A stretch of DNA of 64,000 nt from Haematobia irritans (GCF_050003625.1 NC_134398.1:108198105-108262104); one strand, 5' to 3'. Shown: positions 25,301 through 40,200, counted from the stretch's first letter. A program made the numbers and translations. Notes: a model not told the origin generated them from the letters alone.

Positions 25301-28300
25301 CGGTTAACATATATTTCCATTTAATACTAATAATAAAATTTTCAATTGGCTCTGATTCACCAAAACCGGAGATGGTTTTTTTATTTTTTTTTTTTTATAA
25401 TTGCGCCTAACAACGACTTTGACTAATAAGATATAGGTGTCTCTACTTATTTGAAAATTGTAAGCTCCACTGAAATTTATGAATCGTCTGTGCCGCCACC
25501 TGTTAACATATGTTTACATATAATACTAATAATAAAATTTTCAATTGGCTCTGATTCACCATAACCGGAGATTGGTTTTTTTGTTTTTTTTTTTCTTTAT
25601 AATTGCGCCTAACAACGACTTTGACTAATAAGATATAGGTGTCTCTACTTATTTGAAAATTGTAAGCTCCACTGAAATTTATGAATCGTCTGTGCCGCCA
25701 CCTGTTAACATATATTTACATATAATACTAATAATAAAATTTTCAATTGGCTCTGTTTCACCAAAACCGGAGATGGGCTTTTTTTGTATTTTTCTTTATA
25801 ATTGCGCCTAACAACGACTTTGACTAATAAGATATAGGTGTCTCTACTTATTTGAAAATTGTAAGCTCCACTGAAATTTATGAATCGTCTGTGCCGCCAC
25901 CTGTTAACATATATTTACATATAATACTAATAATAAAATTTTCAATTGGCTCTGATTCACCTAACCCGGAGATGGACGTTTTTTGTTTTTTCCTTATAAT
26001 TGCGCCTAACAACGACTTTGACTAATGAGCTATATTTTATATTTACATATAATACTAATAATAAAATTTTCAATTGGATCTGATTCACCAAAACCAGAGA
26101 TGGACTTTTTTTGTTTCTTATAATTGCGCCTAACAACGTCTTTGACTAATAAGGTGTATCTACTTATTTGTCTTGCCAAACGATTTTGTCACAGTACACT
26201 CTGTTAATAAACTGTAACGGTTTAGACACCTGTTAATATATATTTACATATAATACTAATAATAAACGACTGTGACTAATAAGATATATGTTTCTCTTTA
26301 GGGCGGTTCAGACAACTTGAGGCCGTATTCAACAAAGCGACAAACGATTCATTGTCCGTGCTAAACTTGCGCTGTGTGGGTTGATAACCCGAATGAAAAT
26401 TGTAAGCTCTACTGAAATTTATGAATCGTCTGTGCCGCCACCTGTTAACATATATTTACATATAATACTAATAATAAAATTTAACATATATTTACATATA
26501 ATACTAATAATAACATATATTTACATATATTTACATATAATACTAATAATAAAATTTTCAATTGGCTCTGATTCACCAATACCGGAGATGGACTTTTTTG
26601 TTTTTTTTTTTTTTCTTATAATTGTGCCTAACAACGACTTTGACTAATAAGATATATGTGTATCTACTTATTTGTCTTGCCAAACGATTAGTCACAGTAC
26701 ACTCTGTTAATAAACTGTAACGGTTCAGACACCTGTTAACATATATTTACATAAAATACTAATAATAAAATTTTCAATTGGCTCTGATTCACCAAAACCG
26801 GAGATGGGCTTTTTTTGTTTCTTTATAATTGCGCCTAACAACGACTTTGACTAATAAGATATAGGTGTCTCTACTTATTTGTCTTGCCAAACGATTTTGT
26901 CACAGTACACTCTGTTAATAAACTGTAACATAAATTTCAGTGTAGCTACCCTGTGTAGTGGAACTAATTGCGATTCTCTAGTTTTGGAGTCACCTGGTTG
27001 AGGCAAGTCGTTGTTAGGCGTCGTTGTTATGAATCTTCTGTGCCGCCACCTGTTAACATATATTTACATATGTTACTAATAATAAAATGTTCAATTGGCT
27101 CTGATTCACCTAACCCGGAGATGGACGTTTTTTGTTTTTTCCTTATAATTGCGCCTAACAACGACTTTGACTAATGAGATATATTTTTCTATTTAGGGCC
27201 GTTCAGACAACTTGCGGCCGTATACAACAAAGCGACAAACGATTCATTGTCCGTGCTAAACTTGCGCTGTGTGGGTTGATAACCCGAATGCAAATTGTAA
27301 GCTCCACTGAAATTTATGAGTCGTCTGTGCCGCCACCTGTTAACATATGTTTACATATAATACTAATAATAAAATTTTCAATTGGATCTGATTAAAAAAC
27401 CGGAGATGGACTTTGTTTGTTTTTTTTTCCTTATAATTGCGCCTAACAACGACTTTGACTAATAAGATATATGTTTCTCTTTAGGGCGGTTCAGACAACT
27501 TGCGGTCGTATACAACAAAGCGACAAACGATTCATTGCGCTTGTGTGGGTTGATAACACGAATGAAAATTGTAAGCTCCACTCAAATTTATGAATCGTCT
27601 GTGCCGCCACCTGTTAACATATATTTACATATAATAGTAATAATAACATTTTCAATTGGCTCTGAATCACCCAAACCGGAGATGGGCTTTTTTTATTTTT
27701 TTTTTATAATTGCACCTAACAACGACTTTGACTAATAAGATATAGGTGTCTCTACTTATTTGAAAATTGTAAGCTCCACTGAAATTTATGAATCGTCTGT
27801 GCCGCCACCTGTTAACATATGTTTACATATAATACTAATAATAAAATTTTCAATTGGCTCTGATTCACCAAAACCGGAGATGGACTTTTTTTATTTTTTT
27901 CTTTATAATTGCGCCTAACAACGACTTTGACTAATAAGATATAGGTGTCTCTACTTATTTGAAAATTGTAAGCTCCACTGAAATTTATGAATCGTCTGTG
28001 CCGCCACCTGTTAACATATATTTACATATAATACTAATAATAAAGTTTTCAATTGGCTCAGATTCACCAAAACCGGAGATGGGCTTTTTTGTTTTTTTTT
28101 TTTTTTTTTCATTATAATTGCGCCTAACAACGACTTTGACTAATAAGATATAGGTGTCTCTACTTATTTGTCTTGCCAAACGATTTTGTCACAGTACACT
28201 CTGTTAATAAACTGTAACGGTTCAGACACCTGTTAACATATATTTACATATAATACTAATAATAAAATTTTCAATTGGCTCTGATTTACCAAAACCGGAG

Positions 28301-31300
28301 ATTTTTTTGTTTGTTTTTTTCTTTATAATTGCGCCTAACAACGACTTTGACTAATAATATATAGGTGTCTCTACTTATTTGTCTTACCAAACGATTTTGT
28401 CACAGTACACTCTGTTAATAAACTGTAACAGACACCTGTTATCATATATTTACATAAAATACTAATAATAAAATTTTCAATTGGCTCTTATTCACCAAAA
28501 CCGGAGATGGGCTTTTTTTTGTTTCTTTATAATTGCGCCTAACAACGACGTTGACTAATGAGGTATATTTTTCTCTTTAGGGCCGTTCAGACAACTTGCG
28601 GCCGTATACAACAAAGCGACAAACGATTCATTGTCCGTGCTAAACTTGCGCTGTGTGGGTTGATAACCCGAATGAAAATTCTAAGCTCCACTGAAATTTA
28701 TGAATCGTCTGTGCCGCCACCTGTTAACATATGTTTACATATAATACTAATAATAAAATGTTCAATTGGCTCTGATTTTCCAAAACCGGAGATGGACTTT
28801 TTTTGTTTTTTTCCTTATAATTGCGCCTAACAACGACTTTGACCAATAAGATATATGTTTCTCTTTAGGGCGGTTCAGACAACTTGCGGCCGTATACAAC
28901 AAAGCGACAAACGATTCATTGCGCTTGCGTGGGTTGTGTGGGTTGATAACCCGAATGAAAATTGTAAGCTTCACTGAAACTTATGAATCGTCTGTGCCGC
29001 CACCGGTTAACATATATTTACATTTAATACTAATAATAAAATTTTCAATTGGCTCTGATTCACCAAAACCGGAGATGTTTTTTTTTATTTTTTTTTTTAT
29101 AATTGCGCCTAACAACGACTTTGACTAATAAGATATAGGTGTCTCTACTTATTTGAAAATTGTAAGCTCCACTGAAATTTATGAATCGTCTGTGCCGCCA
29201 CCTGTTAACATATGTTTACATATAATACTAATAATAAAATTTTCAATTGGCTCTGATTCACCATAACCGGAGATGGGTTTTTTTGTTTTTTTTTCTTTAT
29301 AATTGCGCCTAACAACGACTTTGACTAATAAGATATAGGTGTCTCTACTTATTTGAAAATTGTAAGCTCCACTGAAATTTATGAATCGTCTGTGCCGCCA
29401 CCTGTTAACATATATTTACATATAATACTAATAATAAAATTTTCAATTGGCTCTGTTTCACCAAAACCGGAGATGGGCTTTTTTTGTATTTTTCTTTATA
29501 ATTGCGCCTAACAACGACTTTGACTAATAAGATATAGGTATCTCTACTTATTTGAAAATTGTAAGCTCCACTGAAATTTATGAATCGTATGTGCCGCCAC
29601 CTGTTAACATATATTTACATATAATACTAATAATAAAATTTTCAATTGTCTCTGATTCACCAAAACCGGAGATGGGCTTTTTTTGTTTTTTTTTCTTTAT
29701 AATTGCGCCTAACAACGACTTTGACTAATAAGATATAGGTGTCTCTACTTATTTGAAAATTGTAAGCTCCACTGAAATTTATGAATCGTCTGTGCCGCCA
29801 CCTGTTAACATATATTTACATATAATACTAATAATAAAATTTTCAATTGGCTCTGATTCACCTAACCCGGAGATGGACGTTTTTTGTTTTTTCCTTATAA
29901 TTGCGCCTAACAACGACTTTGACTAATGAGATATATTTTATATTTACATATAATACTAATAATAAAATTTTCAATTGGATCTGATTCACCAAAACCAGAG
30001 ATGGACTTTTTTGTTTCTTATAATTGCGCCTAACAACGTCTTTGACTAATAAGGTGTATCTACTTATTTGTCTTGCCAAACGATTTTGTCACAGTACACT
30101 CTGTTAATAAACTGTAACGGTTTAGACACCTGTTAATATATATTTACATATAATACTAATAATAAACGACTGTGACTAATAAGATATATGTTTCTCTTTA
30201 GGGCGGTTCAGACAACTTGAGGCCGTATTCAACAAAGCGACAAACGATTCATTGTCCGTGCTAAACTTGCGCTGTGTGGGTTGATAACCCGAATGAAAAT
30301 TGTAAGCTCTACTGAAATTTATGAATCGTCTGTGCCGCCACCTGTTAACATATATTTACATATAATACTAATAATAAAATTTAACATATATTTACATATA
30401 ATACTAATAATAACATATATTTACATATATTTACATATAATACTAATAATAAAATTTTCAATTGGCTCTGATTCACCAATACCGGAGATGGACTTTTTTG
30501 TTTTTTTTTTCTTATAATTGTGCCTAACAACGACTTTGACTAATAAGATATATGTGTATCTACTTATTTGTCTTGCCAAACGATTTGTCACAGTACACTC
30601 TGTTAATAAACTGTAACGGTTCAGACACCTGTTAACCCTGTGTAGTGGAACTAATTGCGATTCTCTAGTTTTGGAGTCACCTGGTTGAGGCAAGTCGTTG
30701 TTAGGCGTCGTTGTTATGAATCTTCTGTGCCGCCACCTGTTAACATATATTTACATATGATACTAATAATAAAATTTTTTAATTGGCTCTGATTCACCTA
30801 ACCCGGAGATGGACGTTTTTTGTTTTTTCCTTATAATTGCGCCTAACAACGACTTTGACTAATGAGATATATTTTTCTCTTTAGGGCCGTTCAGACAACT
30901 TGCGGCCGTATACAACAAAGCGACAAACGATTCATTGTCCGTGCTAAACTTGCGCTGTGTGGGTTGATAACCCGAATGTAAATTGTAAGCTCCACTGAAA
31001 TTTATGAATCTTCTGTGCCGCCACCTGTTAACATATGTTTACATATAATACTAATAATAAAATTTTCAATTGGATCTGATTCAAAAACCGGAGATGGACT
31101 TTTTTTGTTTTCTTTTTCCTTATAATTGCGACTAACAACGACTTTGACTAATAAGATATATGTTTCTCTTTAGGGCGGTTCAGACAACTTGCGGTCGTAT
31201 ACAACAAAGCGACAAACGATTCATTGCGCTTGTGTGGGTTGATAACCCGAATGAAAATTGTAAGCTCCACTGAAATTTATGAATCGTCTGTGCCGCCACC

Positions 31301-32011
31301 TGTTAACATATATTTACATATAATACTAATAATAACATTTTCAATTGGCTCTTAATCACCCAAACCGGAGATGGGATTTTTTTTATTTTTTTCTTTATAA
31401 TTGCGCCTAACAACGACTTTGACTAATAAGATATAGGTGTCTCTACTTATTTGAAAATTGTAAGCTCCACTGAAATTTATGAATCGTCTGTGCCGCCACC
31501 TGTTAACATATGTTTACATATAATACTAATAATAAAATTTTCAATTGGCTCTGATTCACCAAAACCGGAGATGGACTTTTTTTATTTTTTTCTTTATAAT
31601 TGCGCCTAACAACGACTTTGACTAATATGATATAGGTGTCTCTACTTATTTGAAAATTGTAAGCTCCACTGAAATTTATGAATCGTCTGTGCCTCCACCT
31701 GTTAACATATATTTACATATAATACTAATAATAAAGTTTTCAATTGGCTCAGATTCACCAAAACCGGAGATGGGCTTTTTTGTTTTTTTTTTTTTTTTTT
31801 TTCATTATAATTGCGCCTAACAACGACTTTGACTAATAAGATATAGGTGTCTCTACTTATTTGTCTTGCCAAACGATTTTGTCACAGTACACTCTGTTAA
31901 TAAACTGTAACGGTTCAGACACCTGTTAACATATATTTACATATAATACTAATAATAAAATTTTCAATTGGCTCTGATTTACCAAAACCGGAGATGGGTT
32001 TTTTGTTGTTT
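22388..32011 (+). repeat. Core satellite block, forward, with ~3.7-kb higher-order units
   Basis: A continuous forward array of about 40 monomers. From about 24860 it is organised in units of about 3.7 kb: landmarks at 24862 (CTCTTTAGGGCGG), 25216 (CTTCACTGAAACTTATG variant) and 26381 recur at 28558, 28919 and 30281. A signature within each unit is a run of three truncated TAACATATATTTACATATAA pieces (26440-26550, 30340-30450, 39580-39665). Another is the module GTAGTGGAACTAATTGCGAT (26955, 30643, 40070). Three consecutive ~200-bp monomers at 25430-26030 show the shortest regular period. No gene is seen. Confidence 0.9.
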
Positions 32012-32013
32012 TT

Positions 32014-33205
32014 TATACCCTTCACCACTACTGTGGTACAGGGTATAATAAGTTTGTGCATTTGTATGTAACGCCAAGAAGGAGTAATCATAGACCAACC
32101 TTTTAGTATACGGATCGGCTTAGAATTAAATTCTGAGTCGATTTAGCGATGTCCGTCTGTCTGTCTGTCCGTCTGTCTGTCCGTCTGTCTGTCCGTCTGT
32201 CTGTCCGTCTGTCTGTCTGTCTGTCTGTCTGTCTGTTGATGTATTTTTGTGTGCAAAGTACAGCTCGCAGTTTTAGTCCGATTGTCCTAAAATTTGGTAT
32301 AGGGTCCTGTTTCGGCTCAAAGACGATCCCTATTGATTTTGGAAAAAATCGGTTCAGATTTAGATATAGCTGCCATATATATTTTTCACCGATCTGGTCA
32401 TAATTGGCGTGTATATCAACCGATCTTCCTCAAATTCCGTACATCCGAATATTTTATGAGTCTCGAAAAACTTGCCAAATATCAGCAAAATCGGTTCAGA
32501 TTTAGATATAGCTCCCATATATAGCTTTCGCCCGATTTACACTCATTTGCCCACAGAGGCCAATTTATTGCTCCGATTTAGTTGAAATTTTGCATAGGGA
32601 GTAGAATTAGCGTTGTAACTATGCGTGCCAAATTTGCTTGAAATCGGTTCAGATTTGGATATATCTCCCATATAAAGCTTTCGCCCGATTTACACTAATA
32701 TGACCACAGAGGCCAATATTTAACTCCGATTTAGTTGAAATTTTGCACAGGGAGTAGAATTAGCGTTGTAACTATGCGTGCCAAATTTGGTTGAAATCGG
32801 TTCAGATTTAGATATAGCTCCCATATATATGTTTTTCTGATTTCGACAAAAATGGTCAAAATACCAACATTTTCCTTGTAAAATCGCCACTGCTTAGTCG
32901 AAAAGTTGTAAAAATTACTCTAATTTTCCTAAACTTCTAATACATATATATCGAGCGATAAATCATAAATAAACTTTTTCGAAATTTCCTTAAAATTGCT
33001 TCAGATTTAAACGTTTCCCATATTTATACCCTTCACCACTACTGTGGTACAGGGTATAATAAGTTTGTGCATTTGTATGTAACGCCAAGAAGGAGTAATC
33101 ATAGACCAACCTTTTAGTATACGGATCGGCTTAGAATTAAATTCTGAGTCGATTTAGCGATGTCCGTCTGTCTGTCTGTCCGTCTGTCTGTCCGTCTGTC
33201 TGTCC

Positions 33206-33239
<34 letters not shown>

Positions 33240-35203
33240 TGATGTATTTTTGTGTGCAAAGTACAGCTCGCAGTTTTAGTCCGATTGTCCTAAAATTTGG
33301 TATAGGGTCCTGTTTCGGCTCAAAGACGATCCCTATTGATTTTGGAAAAAATCGGTTCAGATTTAGATATAGCTGCCATATATATTTTTCACCGATCTGG
33401 TCATAATTGGCGTGTATATCAACCGATCTTCCTCAAATTCCGTACATCCGAATATTTTATGAGTCTCGAAAAACTTGCCAAATATCAGCAAAATCGGTTC
33501 AGATTTAGATATAGCTCCCATATATAGCTTTCGCCCGATTTACACTCATTTGCCCACAGAGGCCAATTTATTGCTCCGATTTAGTTGAAATTTTGCATAG
33601 GGAGTAGAATTAGCGTTGTAACTATGCGTGCCAAATTTGCTTGAAATCGGTTCAGATTTGGATATATCTCCCATATAAAGCTTTCGCCCGATTTACACTA
33701 ATATGACCACAGAGGCCAATATTTAACTCCGATTTAGTTGAAATTTTGCACAGGGAGTAGAATTAGCGTTGTAACTATGCGTGCCAAATTTGGTTGAAAT
33801 CGGTTCAGATTTAGATATAGCTCCCATATATATGTTTTTCTGATTTCGACAAAAATGGTCAAAATACCAACATTTTCCTTGTAAAATCGCCACTGCTTAG
33901 TCGAAAAGTTGTAAAAATTACTCTAATTTTCCTAAACTTCTAATACATATATATCGAGCGATAAATCATAAATAAACTTTTTCGAAATTTCCTTAAAATT
34001 GCTTCAGATTTAAACGTTTCCCATATTTATACCCTTCACCACTACTGTGGTACAGGGTATAATAAGTTTGTGCATTTGTATGTAACGCCAAGAAGGAGTA
34101 ATCATAGACCAACCTTTTAGTATACGGATCGGCTTAGAATTAAATTCTGAGTCGATTTAGCGATGTCCGTCTGTCTGTCTGTCTGTCCGTCTGTCTGTCC
34201 GTCTGTCTGTCCGTCTGTCTGTCTGTCTGTCTGTTGATGTATTTTTGTGTGCAAAGTACAGCTCGCAGTTTTAGTCCGATTGTCCTAAAATTTGGTATAG
34301 GGTCCTGTTTCGGCTCAAAGACGATCCCTATTGATTTTGGAAAAAATCGGTTCAGATTTAGATATAGCTGCCATATATATTTTTCACCGATCTGGTCATA
34401 ATTGGCGTGTATATCAACCGATCTTCCTCAAATTCCGTACATCCGAATATTTTATGAGTCTCGAAAAACTTGCCAAATATCAGCAAAATCGGTTCAGATT
34501 TAGATATAGCTCCCATATATAGCTTTCGCCCGATTTACACTCATTTGCCCACAGAGGCCAATTTATTGCTCCGATTTAGTTGAAATTTTGCATAGGGAGT
34601 AGAATTAGCGTTGTAACTATGCGTGCCAAATTTGCTTGAAATCGGTTCAGATTTGGATATATCTCCCATATAAAGCTTTCGCCCGATTTACACTAATATG
34701 ACCACAGAGGCCAATATTTAACTCCGATTTAGTTGAAATTTTGCACAGGGAGTAGAATTAGCGTTGTAACTATGCGTGTCAAATTTGGTTGAAATCGGTT
34801 CAGATTTAGATATAGCTCCCATATATATGTTTTTCTGATTTCGACAAAAATGGTCAAAATACCAACATTTTCCTTGTAAAATCGCCACTGCTTAGTCGAA
34901 AAGTTGTAAAAATTACTCTAATTTTCCTAAACTTCTAATACATATATATCGAGCGATAAATCATAAATAAACTTTTTCGAAATTTCCTTAAAATTGCTTC
35001 AGATTTAAACGTTTCCCATATTTATACCCTTCACCACTACTGTGGTACAGGGTATAATAAGTTTGTGCATTTGTATGTAACGCCAAGAAGGAGTAATCAT
35101 AGACCAACCTTTTAGTATACGGATCGGCTTAGAATTAAATTCTGAGTCGATTTAGCGATGTCCGTCTGTCTGTCTGTCCGTCTGTCTGTCCGTCTGTCTG
35201 TCC

Positions 35204-35241
<38 letters not shown>

Positions 35242-37026
35242 TGATGTATTTTTGTGTGCAAAGTACAGCTCGCAGTTTTAGTCCGATTGTCCTAAAATTT
35301 GGTATAGGGTCCTGTTTCGGCTCAAAGACGATCCCTATTGATTTTGGAAAAAATCGGTTCAGATTTAGATATAGCTGCCATATATATTTTTCACCGATCT
35401 GGTCATAATTGGCGTGTATATCAACCGATCTTCCTCAAATTCCGTACATCCGAATATTTTATGAGTCTCGAAAAACTTGCCAAATATCAGCAAAATCGGT
35501 TCAGATTTAGATATAGCTCCCATATATAGCTTTCGCCCGATTTACACTCATTTGCCCACAGAGGCCAATTTATTGCTCCGATTTAGTTGAAATTTTGCAT
35601 AGGGAGTAGAATTAGCGTTGTAACTATGCGTGCCAAATTTGCTTGAAATCGGTTCAGATTTGGATATATCTCCCATATAAAGCTTTCGCCCGATTTACAC
35701 TAATATGACCACAGAGGCCAATATTTAACTCCGATTTAGTTGAAATTTTGCACAGGGAGTAGAATTAGCGTTGTAACTATGCGTGCCAAATTTGGTTGAA
35801 ATCGGTTCAGATTTAGATATAGCTCCCATATATATGTTTTTCTGATTTCGACAAAAATGGTCAAAATACCAACATTTTCCTTGTAAAATCGCCACTGCTT
35901 AGTCGAAAAGTTGTAAAAATTACTCTAATTTTCCTAAACTTCTAATACATATATATCGAGCGATAAATCATAAATAAACTTTTTCGAAATTTCCTTAAAA
36001 TTGCTTCAGATTTAAACGTTTCCCATATTTATACCCTTCACCACTACTGTGGTACAGGGTATAATAAGTTTGTGCATTTGTATGTAACGCCAAGAAGGAG
36101 TAATCATAGACCAACCTTTTAGTATACGGATCGGCTTAGAATTAAATTCTGAGTCGATTTAGCGATGTCCGTCTGTCTGTCTGTCCGTCTGTCTGTCCGT
36201 CTGTCTGTCCGTCTGTCTGTCTGTCTGTCTGTCTGTCTGTTGATGTATTTTTGTGTGCAAAGTACAGCTCGCAGTTTTAGTCCGATTGTCCTAAAATTTG
36301 GTATAGGGTCCTGTTTCGGCTCAAAGACGATCCCTATTGATTTTGGAAAAAATCGGTTCAGATTTAGATATAGCTGCCATATATATTTTTCACCGATCTG
36401 GTCATAATTGGCGTGTATATCAACCGATCTTCCTCAAATTCCGTACATCCGAATATTTTATGAGTCTCGAAAAACTTGCCAAATATCAGCAAAATCGGTT
36501 CAGATTTAGATATAGCTCCCATATATAGCTTTCGCCCGATTTACACTCATTTGCCCACAGAGGCCAATTTATTGCTCCGATTTAGTTGAAATTTTGCATA
36601 GGGAGTAGAATTAGCGTTGTAACTATGCGTGCCAAATTTGCTTGAAATCGGTTCAGATTTGGATATATCTCCCGTATAAAGCTTTCGCCCGATTTACACT
36701 AATATGACCACAGAGGCCAATATTTAACTCCGATTTAGTTGAAATTTTGCACAGGGAGTAGAATTAGCGTTGTAACTATGAGTGCCAAATTTGGTTGAAA
36801 TCGGTTCAGATTTAGATATAGCTCCCATATATATGTTTTTCTGATTTCGACAAAAATGGTCAAAATACCAACATTTTCCTTGTAAAATCGCCACTGCTTA
36901 GTCGAAAAGTTGTAAAAATTACTCTAATTTTCCTAAACTTCTAATACATATATATCGAGCGATAAATCATAAATAAACTTTTTCGAAATTTCCTTAAAAT
37001 TGCTTCAGATTTAAACGTTTCCCATA
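32014..37026 (+). repeat. Five tandem ~1.0-kb modules of DINE-like element 2
   Basis: TATACCCTTCACCAC starts at 32014, 33025, 34028, 35023 and 36030 (spacings 1011, 1003, 995, 1007). Nearly all of the length difference comes from the GTCT/GTCC run. Elsewhere the copies are almost identical, with single changes such as GCGTGTCAAATTT in copy 3 (about 34778) and CCCGTATAAAG and TATGAGTGCC in copy 5. Each module contains degenerate internal repeats of AATCGGTTCAGATTTAGATA plus TAGCTCCCATATA. The identical 63-codon frames (32333, 33336, 34331, 35338, 36337) are repeat shadows. Confidence 0.96.
32149..32236. repeat. (GTCT/GTCC)n microsatellite of tandem module 1
   Basis: A tetranucleotide run following GAGTCGATTTAGCGAT. 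Equivalent runs of different length lie near 33162-33240, 34165-34234, 35160-35241 and 36167-36241. They account for the variation in module length and create the cysteine/serine-rich shadow frames. Confidence 0.95.
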
Positions 37027-37275
37027 TTTTTTTACTAACATTGTGTTCCACCCTAGTGCATTAGCCGACCTAAATTTTGAGTCTATAGATTTTGTAGAAG
37101 CCTATCAAATTCTTCCAGATCGAGTGATATTTAAATGTATGTATTTGGGACAAACCTTTATATATAGCCCCCAACACATTTGACGGATGTGATATGGTAT
37201 CGAAAATTTAGATCTACAAAGTGGTGCAGGGTATAATATAGTCGGCCCCGCCCAACTTTAGTCTTTCCTTACTGG

Positions 37276-40200
37276 TTTTTTCTTTATAATTGCGCCTAAC
37301 AACGACTTTGACTAATAATATATAGGTGTCTCTACTTATTTGTCTTACCAAACGATTTTGTCACAGTACACTCTGTTAATAAACTGTAACAGACACCTGT
37401 TATCATATATTTACATATAATACTAATAATAAAATTTTAATTGGCTTCATTCACCAAAACCGGAGATGGACTTTTTTTTTTCCTTATAATTGCGCCTAAC
37501 AACGACTTTGACTAATAAGATATATGTTTCTCTTTAGGGCGGTTCAGACAACTTGCGGCCGTATACAACAAAGCGACAAACGATTCATTGTCCGTTCTAC
37601 TTGCGTTAAACTTGCGATGTGTGGGTTGATAACTGAAATTTATCGTCTGTGCCGCCACCTGTTAACATATATTTACATATAATACTAATAATAAAATTTT
37701 CAATTGGCTCTGATTCACCAAAACCGGAGATGGACTTTTTTGTTTTTTTCCTTATAATTGCGCCTAACAACGACTTTGACTAATAAGATATAAGTTTCTC
37801 TTTAGGGCGGTTCAGGCAACTTGCGGCCGTATACAACAAAGCGACAAACGATTCATTGCGCTTGCGTGGGTTGTGTGGGTTGATAACCCGAATGAAAATT
37901 GAAAGCTCCACTGAAATTTATGAATCGTCTGTGTCGCCACCTGTAACATATATTTACATATAATACTAATAATAAAATTTTCAATTGGCTCAGATTCACC
38001 AAAACCGGATATTGACTTTTTTGTTTTTTTTTTTTCTTATAATTGCGCCTAACAACGACTTTGACTAATGACATGTCTCTACTTATTTGTCTTGCCAAAC
38101 GATTTTGTAACAGTACACTCTGTTAATAAACTGTAACGGTTCAGACACCTGTTAACATATATTTACATATAATATTAATAATAAAAAACGACTTTGACTA
38201 ATAAGATATTTGTTTATCTTTAGGGCGGTTCAGACAACTTGCGGCCGTATACAACAAAGCGACAAACGATTCATTGTCCGTGCTAAACTTGCGCTGTGTG
38301 GGTTGATAAACCCGAATGAAAATTCTAAGCTCCACTGAAATTTATGAATCGTCTGTACCGCCACCTGTTAACATATATTTACATATAATACTAATAATAA
38401 AATGTTCAATTGGCTCTGATTCACCAAACCCGGAGATGGACTTTTTGTTTTTTTTTTTCCTTATAATTGCGTCTAACAACGACTTTGACTAATAAGATAT
38501 ATGTTTCTCCTTAGGGCGGTTCAGACAACTTGCGGCTTGTGTGGGTTGATAACCCGAATGAAAATTGTAAGCTCCACTGAAATTTATGAATCGTATGTGC
38601 CGCTACCTGCTAACATATATTTACATATAATACTAATAATAAAATTTTCAATTGGCTCAGATTCACCAAAACCGGAGATGGGCTTTTTTTGTTTTTTTTT
38701 TTTCTTTATAATTGCGCCTAACAACGACTTTGACTAATAAGATATAGGTGTCTCTACTTATTTGAAAATTGTAAGCTCCACTGAAATTTATGAATCGTCT
38801 GTGCCGCCACCTGTTAACATATATTTACATATAATACTAATAATAAAATTTTCAATTGGCTCAGATTCACCAAAACCGGAGATGGGCTTTTTTTGTTTTT
38901 TTTTTTCTTTATAATTGCGCCTAACAACGACTTTGACTAATAAGATATAGGTGTCTCTAATTATTTGAAAATTGTAAGCTCCACTGAAATTTATGAATCG
39001 TCTGTGCCGCCACCTGTTAACATGTATTTACATATAATACTAATAATAAAATTTTCAATTGGCTCTGATTCACCTAACCCGGAGATGGACGTTTTTTGTT
39101 TTTTCCTTATAATTGCGCCTAACAACGACTTTGACTAATGAGATATATTTTATATTTACATATAATACTAATAATAAAATTTTCAATTGGATCTGATTCA
39201 CCAAAACCAGAGATGGACTTTTTTTGTTTCTTATAATTGCGCCTAACAACGTCTTTGACTAATAAGGTGTATCTACTTATTTGTCTTGCCAAACGATTTT
39301 GTCACAGTACACTCTGTTAATAAACTGTAACGGTTTAGACACCTGTTAATATATATTTACATATAATACTAATAATAAACGACTGTGACTAATAAGATAT
39401 ATGTTTCTCTTTAGGGCGGTTCAGACAACTTGAGGCCGTATTCAACAAAGCGACAAACGATTCATTGTCCGTGCTAAACTTGCGCTGTGTGGGTTGATAA
39501 CCCGAATGAAAATTGTAAGCTCTACTGAAATTTATGAATCGTTTGTGCCGCCACCTGTTAACATATATTTACATATAATACTAATAATAAAATTTAACAT
39601 ATATTTACATATAATACTAATAATAACATATATTTACATATATTTACATATAATACTAATAATAAAATTTTCAATTGGCTCTGATTCACCAATACCGGAG
39701 ATGGACTTTTTTGTTTTTTTTTTTTTCTTATAATTGTGCCTAACAACGACTTTGACTAATAAGATATATGTGTATCTACTTATTTGTCTTGCCAAACGAT
39801 TTGTCACAGTACACTCTGTTAATAAACTGTAACGGTTCAGACACCTGTTAACATATATTTACATAAAATACTAATAATAAAATTTTCAATTGGCTCTGAT
39901 TCACCAAAACCGGAGATGGGCTTTTTTTTTGTTTCTTTATAATTGCGCCTAACAACGACTTTGACTAATAAGATATAGGTGTCTCTACTTATTTGTCTTG
40001 CCAAACGATTTTGTCACAGTACACTCTGTTAATAAACTGTAACATAAATTTCAGTGTAGCTACCCTGTGTAGTGGAACTAATTGCGATTCTCTAGTTTTG
40101 GAGTCACCTGGTTGAGGCAAGTCGTTGTTAGGCGTCGTTGTTATGAATCTTCTGTGCCGCCACCTGTTAACATATATTTACATATGATACTAATAATAAA

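Larger units (their letters stand above)
32012..37275 (+). mobile_element. DINE-1/Helentron-like element 2, five-fold tandem
   Basis: Inserted in the T tract of a core monomer. It starts at TATACCCTTCACCAC (hairpin with GTGGTACAGGGTATA) and ends after GTGGTGCAGGGTATA (37221-37235), GTCGGCCCCGCCCAAC and CTTTCCTTACTGG. The 3' GTGGTGCAGGGTATA is the reverse complement of the 5' end with one mismatch, the subterminal inverted repeat layout of DINE-1/Helentrons. The 5' module, including a GTCT/GTCC microsatellite, is repeated five times head to tail. Only the last copy is followed by the unique 3' part (about 37027-37275). No Rep/helicase gene is present. Confidence 0.8.

Noticed and set aside
25430..26040. 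Regular spacing of direct repeats resembling a CRISPR array
   Set aside because: The period is about 200 bp, both repeat and 'spacer' recur, and the setting is clearly eukaryotic satellite DNA; there are no cas genes.
32149..32403. Frame rich in Ser/Val/Cys/Leu (SVCLSVRLSVRL) and recurrent 63-residue frames in the 32-37 kb tandem array
   Set aside because: Produced by the GTCT/GTCC microsatellite and by five copies of the same non-coding module.
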